This document shows positions 54,941 through 64,000 of a DNA stretch of 64,000 nucleotides, piece by piece (position 1 is the stretch's first letter; every line of letters begins with the position of its first letter). A program made the position numbers and the translations under genes. Under the pieces are notes generated by a model. That model had not been told where the DNA came from. It ran no database searches and saw only the letters and a program-made list of their open reading frames with translations. Origin of the DNA: CAVUCH01 sp963739995 (GTDB lineage: Bacteria; Acidobacteriota; Vicinamibacteria; Vicinamibacterales; JAENWD01); contig CAVUCH010000013.1 in assembly GCA_963739995.1 (NCBI GenBank), forward strand, positions 124,001 to 188,000, in the 5' to 3' direction.

Positions 54941-57900
54941 ATGTTTAGACGCGCAATAGCTGTGCTGGTGTGTGCGCTGGCGTTCGCTACGCCCGCTCTC
55001 GCCCAGGAGCAGCGAGGCTCGCTCGAGGGCACAATCAAGGACGCACAGGGTGCTGTGCTCCCCGGTGCCGTCGTGGAAGCCCGCAGCGCCGCGCTCATCG
55101 GTGTGCGGAGCGAGACCGCCGACACCAACGGCAACTTTCGGTTCCCGGCCCTGCCGCCCGGGACGTATCAGGTCACCGCGACCCTCACCGGCTTCCAGAC
55201 CACCAAGTCACAGATTGTGCAGCTGTCTGTCGGCCAGACCCTCAGGGTCGACGTGACGCTGCCACTCGGCGGCGTCACCGAGGCGGTGCAGGTGACGGCG
55301 GAATCAACCGTGCTCGACGTGGCCTCGGCTCGCACCGCCACGACGATCACCTCCAGGATGATCGAGCAGCTGCCGCGCGGCCGCACGTTCAACACGTTGC
55401 TGCAGATGGCGCCCGGCGTTCGCGCCGAAGGAAAGTCCGGCACCGCGGGCGTCGGCGGGTACCAGTTCGACGGCACCAGCGGCTCCGAGAACGTGTTCGT
55501 GATCGACGGCGTCGACGTGTCGAACATCCGCCGCGCCTCGCTTGAGGTACAGGACGCTATCCCCTTCGAGTTCGTGCAGGAGGTGCAGATCAAGAGCGGC
55601 GGCTTCGAGGCCGAGTTCGGCGGCGCGCTCGGGGGCGTCGTGAACGTGATCAGCAAGTCCGGCAGCGACGCGTTTCACGGCGAGGGCATGTATCAGTTCA
55701 GCGGCAGCAGCCTGAACGAGGCGCGCCGCAATCTGGCGGACGTGCCTGGCCAGAGCACCTTGCCTGTGGCCGGCGGGGGCTCGGCAACGGCTGGCAAGAG
55801 CTTCCGGCGCAACCCGTTCGACGTCACCCAGGCCGAGTTGTTCACGCCGCCCGAGGACGATTACAACCTGAGCTACGGCGGGTTTACGCTCGGCGGTCCT
55901 ATCGCCAAGGACAAGCTGCGCTTCTTCGTCGGCTACGTCCCCGAACGCCACAGGACGGAGCGGTCGATCGACTTCTTGACCGCCACAGGGGAGTCCGCCG
56001 GCGTGAAGGACTCGTCGACCACCGTGCTCCGTCACCGCGGAACCGGACGCCTCGACTACGTGCCGTTCCAGCAGCTGCAGGTGAATGCGTCCTACTTCTG
56101 GAATCCACAGAAGACGACGGGACTGCTCACCTCCAATGACGCCAAGGTCGCTCCTCCGACTTCGGATCTGGGCAAGCAGGGCGGCTATGTCATGTCGAAT
56201 GCCACGACGCTCGGCGTGAACTATCTGCCTTCATCGAAGTTCCTGTTGAGTGGCCGCTACGGCTACAAGTACACGAACGACAAAGGCCACACCTACGGGA
56301 AGGATGACCTGCCGTACCTCGTGTACAACACCGCCTCCGACAACGGTGGGGTGATTGTGCCGGCGCAGTACGCGGGCGCCGCAGGCTTCACGAATGTGGC
56401 ATCCACCTTCGTCATTCAGCGCGACCTGCTCACCCGGCACAATCTGTACCTCGACGGCACGTTCTTCGGCAGTGCCTTCGGACAGAACCACACGATCAAG
56501 GTGGGTTACGCTCTCAACCGGATCGGCGATGACGTGGAAAGCAACTACACGCAGGGCCGCTTCAACATCAACTGGGGCGAGGGTTACACGCGTGGGTCGA
56601 TTGTGGGCGCACAGGGTCCGTACGGCCACTACACGTGGCAGGACGGTGTCCGGCTGGACTCCGCCGTCACGAGTCGCAACCACGGAGTCTACGCCCAGGA
56701 TGCGTGGCAGGTGCACCCGCGTCTCACTGTCAACGCGGGCATACGTATCGAGAACGAGTTCCTGCCCCCGTTCAGGGCGGAGCAGGACGGCATCCAGATC
56801 GCCAACCCCATTTCCTTCGGGTGGGACGACAAGATTGCTCCTCGCGTGGGTGCAGCCTGGGACATCCTCGGCAACGGCCGGTGGAAGCTCAGTTCGAGCT
56901 GGGTCCGCGTGAACGACGTCCTCAAGTACGAGCTTGCGCGCGGGTCCTTCGGTGGCGATTACTGGCACGACCATGTGTACACCCTCGACAGCCCTGATCT
57001 CGCCCAGCTGTCAATATCGAACCCCGGCGCGCTTGGCCGCAAGTTGATTGAAATCGACAATCGAACGGTCCCCATCAACTCTGCTGGCCAGCTCGAAGGG
57101 ATTGACCCCGACATCAAGCCGATGTCGCACAACAACTTCGACGTGACGACCGAGTACCTGCTCGCGCCGCTGTCGACGTTCACGTTGCGTTACACGCACA
57201 AGCGCCTCCGATACGCGATTGAAGACATCGGCGTGCTCGACGAGTTCGAGAGTGAGGTCTACACCACCGGCAACCCCGGGTTCGGTCTGACGTCGGATAG
57301 TGTCAAGACCCCCACGGGCGCCTCGGTGACCCCGAAGGCGAAGCGTGACTACGACGGCGTCGAGTTCAGGGTGGCGGGCCGCTCGAGTCACTTCTTCTAC
57401 AACGCGTCGTACACTTACAGCCGCCTCTACGGAAACTGGTCCGGTCTCGCCAGCTCCGACGAGAACGGCCGTTCGGATCCGAACGTGAGCCGCGCGTTCG
57501 ACCTGTCGCCCGGCAACTTCGACGAGAACGGCAACAACGTGTACGGTCTGCTCGGTACGGACCGGCCGCACACGCTGAAGCTGTTCGGCAACTACGCCAT
57601 CGAGTCGAAGCTCGGGACGACGATGCTCGGGCTCTCGCAGCAGGCGCTCAGCGGAACCCCGATCAGCTCGGAGGTCACCTTCATCGTGCCGATTTTCTAC
57701 AACGGTCGCGGTGACCTCGGACGGACAGATACGTACACCCAGACCGACCTGCTCGCGTCTCACGCGTTCGGGTTGGGAGGGGGCAAGCGGATGGTGTTGG
57801 AAGCGTATGTCTTCAACCTGTTCAACCAGGAAGCGATCACCAACATCACACCCCGGTACAATCGGAATGGAAGCATTCCGCAGGCGCTCACTGCGGATCT

Positions 57901-58045
57901 CTATGCGGGAACGCTCGGAGACGCCACGCAGTATGTCGCGGGCCTCTCTCCCACCGCCTCGCCCAGCTTCAACCCGATCTACAACCAACCCCTGGGCTTC
58001 CAGGAGGCGCGGATGATCAGGCTGGGCGTCCGGTTCCAGTTCTAG
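54941..58045 (+). CDS. TonB-dependent receptor, Oar-like, with CarboxypepD-regulatory-like domain (receptor 4)
   Basis: 1034 residues from the ATG at 54941, with a strong GGAGGAGGA 6 bp upstream and a signal peptide (AIAVLVCALAFATPALA). The regulatory-like domain (IKDAQGAVLPGAVVEARSAA; GTYQVTATLTGFQTTKSQI) leads to a plug (FNTLLQMAPGVRAEGKSGT; EFGGALGGVVNVISKSGSDAF) and a barrel ending ARMIRLGVRFQF. It is related to receptor 3 but distinct along the barrel. It is preceded by two palindromes and followed by a terminator. The downstream M14 carboxypeptidase gene is convergent, so any link with peptide uptake is only suggestive. Ligand unknown. Confidence 0.88.
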   Translation: MFRRAIAVLVCALAFATPALAQEQRGSLEGTIKDAQGAVLPGAVVEARSAALIGVRSETADTNGNFRFPALPPGTYQVTATLTGFQTTKSQIVQLSVGQTLRVDVTLPLGGVTEAVQVTAESTVLDVASARTATTITSRMIEQLPRGRTFNTLLQMAPGVRAEGKSGTAGVGGYQFDGTSGSENVFVIDGVDVSNIRRASLEVQDAIPFEFVQEVQIKSGGFEAEFGGALGGVVNVISKSGSDAFHGEGMYQFSGSSLNEARRNLADVPGQSTLPVAGGGSATAGKSFRRNPFDVTQAELFTPPEDDYNLSYGGFTLGGPIAKDKLRFFVGYVPERHRTERSIDFLTATGESAGVKDSSTTVLRHRGTGRLDYVPFQQLQVNASYFWNPQKTTGLLTSNDAKVAPPTSDLGKQGGYVMSNATTLGVNYLPSSKFLLSGRYGYKYTNDKGHTYGKDDLPYLVYNTASDNGGVIVPAQYAGAAGFTNVASTFVIQRDLLTRHNLYLDGTFFGSAFGQNHTIKVGYALNRIGDDVESNYTQGRFNINWGEGYTRGSIVGAQGPYGHYTWQDGVRLDSAVTSRNHGVYAQDAWQVHPRLTVNAGIRIENEFLPPFRAEQDGIQIANPISFGWDDKIAPRVGAAWDILGNGRWKLSSSWVRVNDVLKYELARGSFGGDYWHDHVYTLDSPDLAQLSISNPGALGRKLIEIDNRTVPINSAGQLEGIDPDIKPMSHNNFDVTTEYLLAPLSTFTLRYTHKRLRYAIEDIGVLDEFESEVYTTGNPGFGLTSDSVKTPTGASVTPKAKRDYDGVEFRVAGRSSHFFYNASYTYSRLYGNWSGLASSDENGRSDPNVSRAFDLSPGNFDENGNNVYGLLGTDRPHTLKLFGNYAIESKLGTTMLGLSQQALSGTPISSEVTFIVPIFYNGRGDLGRTDTYTQTDLLASHAFGLGGGKRMVLEAYVFNLFNQEAITNITPRYNRNGSIPQALTADLYAGTLGDATQYVAGLSPTASPSFNPIYNQPLGFQEARMIRLGVRFQF

Positions 58046-58066
58046 GAACTTACAGCGTTCGACCAT

Positions 58067-58101
58067 GCCCCGTCGGCCTCCAGGCCGGCGGGGCTTTTTT
58101 T
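58067..58101 (+). terminator. Rho-independent terminator after receptor 4
   Basis: GCCCCGTCGGCCT-CC-AGGCCGGCGGGGC, a 13-bp stem with one mismatch, followed by seven T residues, 21 bp after the stop codon. Confidence 0.92.
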
Positions 58102-58259
58102 CAGGGCTGAGGGCTAAGGGCTAAGGGCGAAGGGGCTAGGCTGAAGGCTGAAGGCTACGGCCACAGGCTCAACGGTTGGCGGCCGAGAGCCGCACAGGAC
58201 GCTGGCCCCCCGCATTCCCTTCGCCCCTTCGCCCTTCGCCCTCCCTGAGCCCTTCCCTA
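58101..58259. repeat. Period-7 inverted-arm element, GGGCTAA family
   Basis: The left arm (58101-58172) runs AGGGCTG, AGGGCTA, AGGGCTA, AGGGCGA and continues AGGCTGA, AGGCTGA, AGGCTAC. The right arm (58211-58259) is CCCTTCG, CCCCTTCG, CCCTTCG, CCCTCC and reaches the stop codon of the convergent M14 gene. It begins directly after the receptor 4 terminator. Confidence 0.8.
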
Positions 58260-60971
58260 ATTCAGCAGTGCGTTGAAGAGCAGTTTGAACGTCGCGTGCG
58301 GCTGCGCGCGGAACTGCGGCCGGAACCCGAAGAGAACCACGCGCCCCGATCCGAAGGGCACATCCAGCGCAGCGTGGCGGCTTGCGATGCGGTCGCCACC
58401 GAGCAGCCAGCCGCTCATGAGCACATCGTCAGTCGAGGCGTACCGTGCGATGCTCCGCACGGACGGGTTCGCCGTGTCGAACGCCCGCGAGCCCTGGAAG
58501 TAGGCGGGGGTGTCGCTCGGCATGCCCCACCCTACGGGTTCGCTGATCTCCACGTGCAGGCGCAGCACGGATCCCGGGCAGTAGAAGATGGTGCGGTCGA
58601 GTCCGCGGGTGACGTTGCGGATCTGCCCGAACACTCCGCCGAAGCGCTCGAGCGCCAGGTCGCTGGCCTCATCGAGCGCGACCAGAGTGCCACCGTCGGT
58701 GACGAAACGCTTCAGCGCCTCGAGACCGACGTCGCCGATGCCGCCCTGGTATTCGGGGGGCACTGGGTTCGACGGTCCCTCGCGCAGGGCCGGCACCACG
58801 GCATCGTGGCCCCGCACGATATCGTTCGGGCTCTGGTGCGGCAGGATGATCACATCGAAGCGCTGCCGCAGCTCGCCGGCGCGGATGTCGTGGTCGGCCA
58901 GGCTCGTGTAGGAGAACTCGTATTGCTCCAGGAGCCATCGTGTCCAGCCCTCATCCATGTTCGCGACCCAGCTCTTGTACAGGCCGATGCGGCGAGCGCG
59001 TATCGGGACCAGGCGTTGCGCCGGTGCGCGATCGAGGGACCACGTGCGGAGGCCCAGGCTTCGGGTCAGCTCGCGCACAAAGTTGCCGCTCTGTGCGCCG
59101 CGCCTGACCACCCAGGCCCCGGCCTGCACGGTGAGGGCCGGGCGGGGGCTGAAGGGCGAGGCCAGTCGCCGGACGACCACGCCGCGGGCGAGGAGACGAT
59201 TCACGGCAATTGCCGCAACGTTCGCGGCGGGATCGATGAGGTAGCCCCACACCGTGGAGCCACGCGCCTCGTCGACCTCCCCTTCTGCCCCCGGCGCTGA
59301 GTCCAGGCGGGCGAGGGCGGTCGTGTCGAACGCCTTCGAAACCGGAACGGCCTGCACGCCCATCTGATAGGAGAGGGTCCATCCGGCTACGTCGTAGGGC
59401 GGGAGCGGCGGTCCGTTCGCATGCGCGCGCAGATCCGGGTAAGACTGCCGTTCGAGGAGATCCTTCGCAAAAGGCCGGAACGGTTGGGCGAGCAGCACGA
59501 CGTGCGTGCCCTCGGGATACGGAATGGTGTCCGCGACGAACGGCCGGACCGCGCGGTGCACGTCGATGCCGCCTTTCATCAGCGTGCCGATGAACGTCAG
59601 GCTGGCCGGTCGATCGTGCTGGGCGATGGGAATGACATAGGCAACTGGAGCCTCTGTGTGCCCTTTCGCAATCTGCCGGGCGCCAACCTGGTATATGCCA
59701 TAGAGAAAGCGCTCGCGGTACTTCGCGGCGACCTCCAGAACCGCCAGCGAGCCGGTCAGCATGTACTCGACCGCGTCGCGCAGGTGCAGGGTGCCGCCCT
59801 TCCAGGGGTTCGGATAGGTGACGCTGGGCGCGAGCGTGGCGACGCCGTTCGAGAGCGTCCGCGGGAATCGAGAGGCGTCGTACATGTACGGAGTGGCCGA
59901 CGCGTGGCCGGTCTCCGTCAGGATGCCGATGATGTTGTGGAAGTAGCTCGTGGTGCGGATCGAGCCGTTGTACCAGATGGAGAACGCGTAGCGCGAAATG
60001 ACGCCATCCTTGCCCTCACGCTCGAAGCGGTCCTGCATCGCGCCACCCACCAGGTCCACACCCCGCACGATCTGCGGATCGATGTTCGGGTTCACCGGGT
60101 CGGGGAACGGGGGCACGAAGATGCGGGGAGGGTACGTGCCCTGGTGCTGGTTGTACATGATCTGCGGCAGCCACTCGGCAAACAGCAGGCGATTGACGAC
60201 CTGCGTCTCCTTCTGCGTCTGCATGTAGCCGTCACGGTTGTTGTCGTGGCCGACGTACTTCTGATACAGCCAGGGCATCGGGCTGTCCTGGTGCGGCGTG
60301 CGGAGTGTGCGCCGGTACCAGTCCACGACCATGTTCATGCCGTCCGGGTTGATGCACGGCGCGAGCACCAGCAGGACGTTGTCGCGCACCGCCTGCATCT
60401 CTGGGCTCTCCTCGGTTGCGACCTGGTGCGCGAGCCGGATCGCGTGCTGTGACGTGGCGACCTCGCTCGCATGCAGGCCGCTGTCGATCCAGACGACCGC
60501 CTTGCCTTCGCGCGCGAGCGCACGCGCCTCGACATCGGTCACACCCCGCACGAGCGCCAACCGCCGGGAGATGTCGCGATAGCGCTCGAGACGTGCGAGG
60601 TTGGCCTCGGACGAGATGATCGCGATCAGCATCTCGTTGCCTTCCGTGGAGTGCCCCGCGACGCGGAGCTGCACGCGGTCCGAGGCGGCGTCCAGGCGCT
60701 GGAAGTAATCCCGCAGCTGGCGGAAGTCTGCGAGCGTGTAGTCGTCGCCGGGTTCGAACCCGAGCACCGCCCGGGGCGACGGCACCACGCCGTCAACCAG
60801 GCGCTCCGCCGACGGGTGCCCGCCAAGCGCCGGGACGAACAGAAGGCCGCAGATTCCAAGCAGTTGGAGGATGAATCCAGCGGATTTCCGGGTCGGCACG
60901 GCGCTAGAGTGCCCGTACGTGTCCTGGTGCGCAACCGGCACGCCTCCGGTCGTGAGAGGCACCAGATCCAT
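58257..60971 (-). CDS. M14-family zinc carboxypeptidase, secreted
   Basis: 904 residues. After an N-terminal hydrophobic segment (GFILQLLGICGLLFVPALGG) comes the M14 domain. Zinc ligands are H167 and E170 in DSGLHASEVATSQHA and a later His in MYNQHQGTYPP. NNRDGYMQTQKET corresponds to the substrate-binding Asn-Arg pair, and the catalytic Glu is likely in ILTETGHAS. The remaining ~450 residues form a long C-terminal region without motifs I recognise, ending in a beta-rich part (VLFGFRPQFRAQPHATFKLL) seen in large M14-like proteins of acidobacteria and Bacteroidota. It would release C-terminal residues from peptides in the periplasm or outside. A single start (60971) is available before the signal segment. 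Confidence 0.85.
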   Translation of the reverse strand: MDLVPLTTGGVPVAHQDTYGHSSAVPTRKSAGFILQLLGICGLLFVPALGGHPSAERLVDGVVPSPRAVLGFEPGDDYTLADFRQLRDYFQRLDAASDRVQLRVAGHSTEGNEMLIAIISSEANLARLERYRDISRRLALVRGVTDVEARALAREGKAVVWIDSGLHASEVATSQHAIRLAHQVATEESPEMQAVRDNVLLVLAPCINPDGMNMVVDWYRRTLRTPHQDSPMPWLYQKYVGHDNNRDGYMQTQKETQVVNRLLFAEWLPQIMYNQHQGTYPPRIFVPPFPDPVNPNIDPQIVRGVDLVGGAMQDRFEREGKDGVISRYAFSIWYNGSIRTTSYFHNIIGILTETGHASATPYMYDASRFPRTLSNGVATLAPSVTYPNPWKGGTLHLRDAVEYMLTGSLAVLEVAAKYRERFLYGIYQVGARQIAKGHTEAPVAYVIPIAQHDRPASLTFIGTLMKGGIDVHRAVRPFVADTIPYPEGTHVVLLAQPFRPFAKDLLERQSYPDLRAHANGPPLPPYDVAGWTLSYQMGVQAVPVSKAFDTTALARLDSAPGAEGEVDEARGSTVWGYLIDPAANVAAIAVNRLLARGVVVRRLASPFSPRPALTVQAGAWVVRRGAQSGNFVRELTRSLGLRTWSLDRAPAQRLVPIRARRIGLYKSWVANMDEGWTRWLLEQYEFSYTSLADHDIRAGELRQRFDVIILPHQSPNDIVRGHDAVVPALREGPSNPVPPEYQGGIGDVGLEALKRFVTDGGTLVALDEASDLALERFGGVFGQIRNVTRGLDRTIFYCPGSVLRLHVEISEPVGWGMPSDTPAYFQGSRAFDTANPSVRSIARYASTDDVLMSGWLLGGDRIASRHAALDVPFGSGRVVLFGFRPQFRAQPHATFKLLFNALLN

Positions 60972-61282
60972 ACCGCCGCACCCCCGCCGTGCCGATTAGA
61001 GGTACAACCGCGAACGACCGGCACTCCCGTTCTGCTCACGCCGAAACCGGGGGGAGCGTCGCGACGTCCTAATAACAGACGCCCGGCACCCTGTGGAATC
61101 AGGAGTTTAGGCTGACGGCGGCAGGAACTGCCGAACTGGCGGAGGTGGGATACCCGGGCAGTGCCCGCTGCCGATGGCAGCTCGCCCGTTTTCGAGGCCA
61201 TGAATGGCCCAGGAGCCGTTTATTACACGCGACGAGTCGTGGCGCGATTCTTGGATGAGCACCCGGTAGGAAGGGTGACCAC

Positions 61283-61663
61283 ATGCAGATGATGCAGCCC
61301 CCCCGGCGAGCGCCCGAGACCACACTACAGAAGGTGGTCGTGGTCAACGGCAGCCCGGAGATCCTCGAGATGCTCGAGACGGTTCTCGATGCCGGGCGGT
61401 ACGACATGGTGTTCGTCGAGTCGAGCGGCCGGGCGTATTCGCGCGTGCGCCACGTGCAACCCGACCTGGTGATCGTGTGCATGCGCATCGACGATGTCGA
61501 GGTGTTCCAGTTGCTCTCGATGCTGAAGCTGGATGCCGAGACGCGGCGAATCCCGGTGGTCACCTACACGACACACCTGGAGGCGGACAACGACGAACCA
61601 GAGGATGACGTCATCGAGGAGGACGAGTTCCCCATCGCTCGTCCCACGATGCCGATGAACTGA
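61283..61663 (+). CDS. Pseudo-receiver protein (response-regulator receiver fold, phospho-Asp replaced by Cys)
   Basis: 126 residues with the receiver-domain outline: KVVVVNGSPEILEMLETVLD (strand 1 and helix 1), then PDLVIVCMRIDDVEVFQLL (strand 3 and helix 3), then IPVVTYTTHLE (strand 4 region). Strand 1 lacks the acidic pair and the phospho-acceptor position reads Cys (VIVCM where typical proteins have VLLDI). It therefore cannot be phosphorylated in the usual way. The tail is very acidic (NDEPEDDVIEEDE). No histidine kinase or output domain is present. It stands alone on the plus strand with AGGAAGGG upstream. It may act as a constitutive protein-interaction module; partner unknown. Confidence 0.75.
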   Translation: MQMMQPPRRAPETTLQKVVVVNGSPEILEMLETVLDAGRYDMVFVESSGRAYSRVRHVQPDLVIVCMRIDDVEVFQLLSMLKLDAETRRIPVVTYTTHLEADNDEPEDDVIEEDEFPIARPTMPMN

Positions 61664-61769
61664 CCTGGCGCGCAAGCGCGGGTTGGAAGGGGGGCAGTTG
61701 CCAGCGGCCGGATGGACGCGGCGCCTGTCCCCTTGTTGTTTGCGCATCCTCCCGGCAGGGCAGGGCTGG

Positions 61770-62171
61770 CTACCTGACTTTCAAGTACTCCAGGTAATCT
61801 CCGGATTCGATGCGCGGAGCCTTGCCCAGCGGGGCGTTGTAGAAATACACCCATGCGGGCTGGCTGGTGCCATCAGGGAGATGCACCGGCGCGAGCGAAC
61901 GGATGTACAAGCTGCTGTCCGGATCGCCGGGGCGGTACCCTTCGATTTCGTCGAGCGCGGCCAGCACGTCGTCTGGGTCGAGCAGCTCGAACACTTCGCC
62001 CCAGACGCGGTCGTCCTGGGCGGGCACGGCGGCGGGATAGATCCCCAGATCGAACAACGCCGCCTGCACCCAGCCGCGGGCGCGGAACCTCATCTTCGGG
62101 TCGATGCCGGTACGGCGGCGGCGATCGAAGCCGGTCATCAGCGTGCCGTAGAAGAACGCGAGATCAGCCAT
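61770..62171 (-). CDS. Gamma-glutamylcyclotransferase/AIG2-like protein
   Basis: 133 residues with the family signature FFYGTLMTGFDRR at the N-terminus and the catalytic-type Glu region ALDEIEGYRPGDPDSSLYIR. The C-terminal YFYNAPLGKAPRIESGDYLEYL fits the AIG2/GGCT fold. Members cyclise gamma-glutamyl amines or act on related amides; the exact substrate is unknown. The start overlaps the 3' end of the upstream GNAT gene by 8 bp, so the two are cotranscribed and probably coupled. Confidence 0.85.
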   Translation of the reverse strand: MADLAFFYGTLMTGFDRRRRTGIDPKMRFRARGWVQAALFDLGIYPAAVPAQDDRVWGEVFELLDPDDVLAALDEIEGYRPGDPDSSLYIRSLAPVHLPDGTSQPAWVYFYNAPLGKAPRIESGDYLEYLKVR

Positions 62172-62769
62172 GGTCGGACCCTTCTGCGTCCCGCCGCGCG
62201 GACGCAGCCATGTCGCGTGACGCCGCGCGCCATTCCGGCGCCAGAATCGCGTACAGGTCCTGGTCGAGCAGGACGCCGTTCTTCCGGAAGGATTGGCGGA
62301 GCGTCCCTTCGAAGCGCCCGCCCAGCTTCACGAACGCATTGCGGGAGCGGCGGTTCTCCGACGCGATGCGCGCCTCGATGCGGTGCAGGCCGAGCGGCCC
62401 GAACGCATACGCCAGCAGCAGCAGCTTGGCCTCGCGATTCACGCCGGCTCCCCAGCTTGCCCGCCGCACCCAGGTGCCGACCTGCGCGGTTCCCATTACG
62501 GGATCCAGGTGCCGCAATCCCGTGATGCCCAGCGGCTGGTCCGTGAAGCTGTCGGCAATGGTGAACACGTACTCGGCATCGCACGCGCGGAGCGTTTCGG
62601 CGCGCGCGATGAAGCGCAGCGACTCACCCACCGACCGCGGCGGGTCGAACGCGAGAAAGCGCGTGACCTCGGGGTCGGACGTGTAGGCGAAGAGGCGTTC
62701 GGCATCGGCAGCCCGGGGCTCCCGCAACAGTACCCGGTGGCCGGCCAGGGACGGCAGTCGATTCTTCAT
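62164..62769 (-). CDS. GNAT-family N-acetyltransferase (RimJ/RimL-like)
   Basis: 201 residues. The N-terminus HRVLLREPRAADAERLFAYT and the acetyl-CoA site region GTWVRRASWGAGVNREAKLLLL, then GLHRIEARIASENRRSRNAFVKLGG, are typical of RimJ/RimL-type acetyltransferases. These acetylate protein N-termini or small amines; which applies here is unknown. First gene of a two-gene minus-strand operon with the AIG2-like gene. TACACT about 20 nt before the ATG could be its -10 box. Confidence 0.88.
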   Translation of the reverse strand: MKNRLPSLAGHRVLLREPRAADAERLFAYTSDPEVTRFLAFDPPRSVGESLRFIARAETLRACDAEYVFTIADSFTDQPLGITGLRHLDPVMGTAQVGTWVRRASWGAGVNREAKLLLLAYAFGPLGLHRIEARIASENRRSRNAFVKLGGRFEGTLRQSFRKNGVLLDQDLYAILAPEWRAASRDMAASARRDAEGSDHG

Positions 62770-62884
62770 CGATGGACGGAACGCTCCGAAGTGTAGGGAG
62801 TCGGCGGGAGGGAGTCAAGGAACGGCGCGCGTCGGGGCGGTGCGACCGGTGGCTGGCCACTCAGGTCAGCGCCGGAGGAGAGGT

Positions 62885-63916
62885 TTACTGTTCGTCCGCG
62901 TCAGTGCGATCGTCCGCATGCTGTTGACGCTTGTGCACCGCGCCTGCCGCTGCGCCGATGGCCTCGATGGCTTCGCTCGGCAGCGTGAAGCTGAGAGCGA
63001 CCGTCCGGCCGGTGCCACTGACCTGCAGTGACGAAACCAGGGCCTGCATCTCAGGCTTGCTGCCGGCCTGCAGCCGCGCCAGCGCGAGGAACCCCTGCAC
63101 GACGTCGCGGAGGTTCTGGCCGGCCTGGTCGTCGCGGGTCTCTGCTCGGAGCAGGCCCGACACGCCGCCATTCACGTGGCCGCTGGCCGAGAACCATTTC
63201 ACGGCGGGAATCTGGCTGGCAACGCCCTCCGGGAGATTGGCGTGTGTGATGAGGGCGTCGAACCGTCCGACCGCCCACGCATTGCTGTCATCAATCTCGT
63301 CGACGAGACCCATCAGTTCCTTGTTGGCCGTGATGTTCGTGCCGCCCACGCCTTCGATTCCGCGCTTCACGGAGTCGGTGTCCCCGACGGCCACGAGACC
63401 GGGCGTGAGGAACGCAACCGTCACGCTCTTGTGCGCGCCGTCGGTCGAGCCAGCCTCCGGCGCACGCGTGATCATCCGCTTGCCCTTGTAGTCGCTTACC
63501 TGGCCGCCATGCTCGCGCGCAAGTCCTTCGAGCCTGACCACGTCGAACCGTCCGCTGGCCAGCACCATGCCGCGGTAGCCCTCCTTGGCGCCGGTCGGAA
63601 CCAGGAACCCGACCACGCGGTCGATGTCCCGTTCGATGTTGAGTCCTGTCTCACGTTCGAACTGGCGCTGCCCCTCTTCGCGGTTCGGCATGTTCTGCTG
63701 CAGCTTCTGCCGAAGCTGCGACTGCATCACATCCCGGACGTTGCAATACGCCACGACCGCCGCGTCTGCCGGCACGTAAGAGAGCTCGGTGGGCGCGCTC
63801 TGCTGGCCAAATGCCCCCATCGGCAGCCCGGAGTAGAACGCCACGACACCCGTACAGAGGCCAACCAGCAGGAAAGCAACCGAGCCGAACATGAAGTAAC
63901 GCGTACGTGGTGTCAT
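62885..63916 (-). CDS. Membrane-anchored hypothetical protein
   Basis: 343 residues with one N-terminal membrane segment (FMFGSVAFLLVGLCTGVVAFY) and a long extracytoplasmic part. It contains LSYVPADAAVVAYCNVRDVM near the N-terminus and repeated beta strands (VGFLVPTGAKEGYRGMVLAS; VAFLTPGLVAVGDTDSVKRG). I recognise the general look of acidobacterial single-pass proteins of this size but no named domain. The C-terminus is His/Asp-rich (HKRQQHADDRTDADEQ). GAGGGA upstream and TATACA 16 nt before the ATG are plausible expression signals. Function unknown. The last ~80 bp of the window after it hold nothing I can identify. Confidence 0.7.
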   Translation of the reverse strand: MTPRTRYFMFGSVAFLLVGLCTGVVAFYSGLPMGAFGQQSAPTELSYVPADAAVVAYCNVRDVMQSQLRQKLQQNMPNREEGQRQFERETGLNIERDIDRVVGFLVPTGAKEGYRGMVLASGRFDVVRLEGLAREHGGQVSDYKGKRMITRAPEAGSTDGAHKSVTVAFLTPGLVAVGDTDSVKRGIEGVGGTNITANKELMGLVDEIDDSNAWAVGRFDALITHANLPEGVASQIPAVKWFSASGHVNGGVSGLLRAETRDDQAGQNLRDVVQGFLALARLQAGSKPEMQALVSSLQVSGTGRTVALSFTLPSEAIEAIGAAAGAVHKRQQHADDRTDADEQ

Positions 63917-64000
63917 CGTCGTCCCTCACGGCTGTATACGCGCAGCTGGGGCGGGGGGTTCCGGCTTTCGCCCCGGCTTCGCGGGGACGCCAGCTTCTCG

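Overview
The window is high-GC, densely coded bacterial chromosome. The gene families point to an acidobacterium, most likely in the Vicinamibacteria (subdivision 6) or close to it. The reasons are four large Oar-like TonB-dependent receptors with an N-terminal carboxypeptidase-regulatory-like domain, repeated TPR + CRTAC1 (VCBS/FG-GAP with ASPIC/UnbV) pairs, secreted LmbE/PIG-L deacetylases, and an MJ0619/Tes-like radical SAM protein. This is inferred from gene content; no rRNA or tRNA gene was seen to confirm it.

Layout. 1-1.2 kb: the end of a VWA-domain gene and a LON-substrate-binding-domain gene. 1.5-8.5 kb: a heavy-metal efflux operon (small Cys-rich secreted protein, CusC-, CusB- and CusA-like). 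8.8-10.9 kb: a radical SAM protein resembling tetraether/membrane-spanning lipid synthases, with a clear terminator. 11.3-18.8 kb: an mdtABC-like multidrug RND operon on the minus strand, with five single-base insertions in mdtA and mdtB. 19.1-22.5 kb: a two-domain alpha/beta hydrolase and a PIG-L deacetylase. 22.7-41.6 kb: an outer-membrane/periplasmic block of two paralogous receptors, two paralogous TPR-CRTAC1 modules in mirror orientation, two further TPR genes and a frameshifted third CRTAC1 gene. 41.8-45.9 kb: a large PIG-L-family protein, a secreted hypothetical and folE. 46-51.2 kb: a minus-strand acyl-CoA cluster (3-hydroxyacyl-CoA dehydrogenase, two thiolases, an isopropylmalate-dehydrogenase-family enzyme). 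51.6-58 kb: two more receptors in tandem. 58.2-63.9 kb: an M14 carboxypeptidase, a pseudo-receiver protein, an AIG2-like protein, a GNAT acetyltransferase and a membrane-anchored hypothetical.

The most unusual feature lies between the genes. At least a dozen intergenic sites carry degenerate repeats of quite different sequence (CAATGCA, GGCTAAA, GCGGTGG, GGCTCCA, AAAATGA and others), yet all share an exact 7-bp period. Most are arranged as inverted arms around a loop. One pair of CAATGCA arms encloses a decayed four-helix-bundle (S23/rRNA-intervening-sequence protein) gene. Three neighbouring genes have C-termini that run into such repeats. Because 7 and 3 are coprime, an arm encodes the same heptapeptide series in every frame, so it can act as a frame-indifferent tail. 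I regard this as the best candidate for an undescribed element family. A second signal is a set of six genes with a TAnnnT hexamer only 6-7 nt before the start codon, which suggests leaderless transcription.
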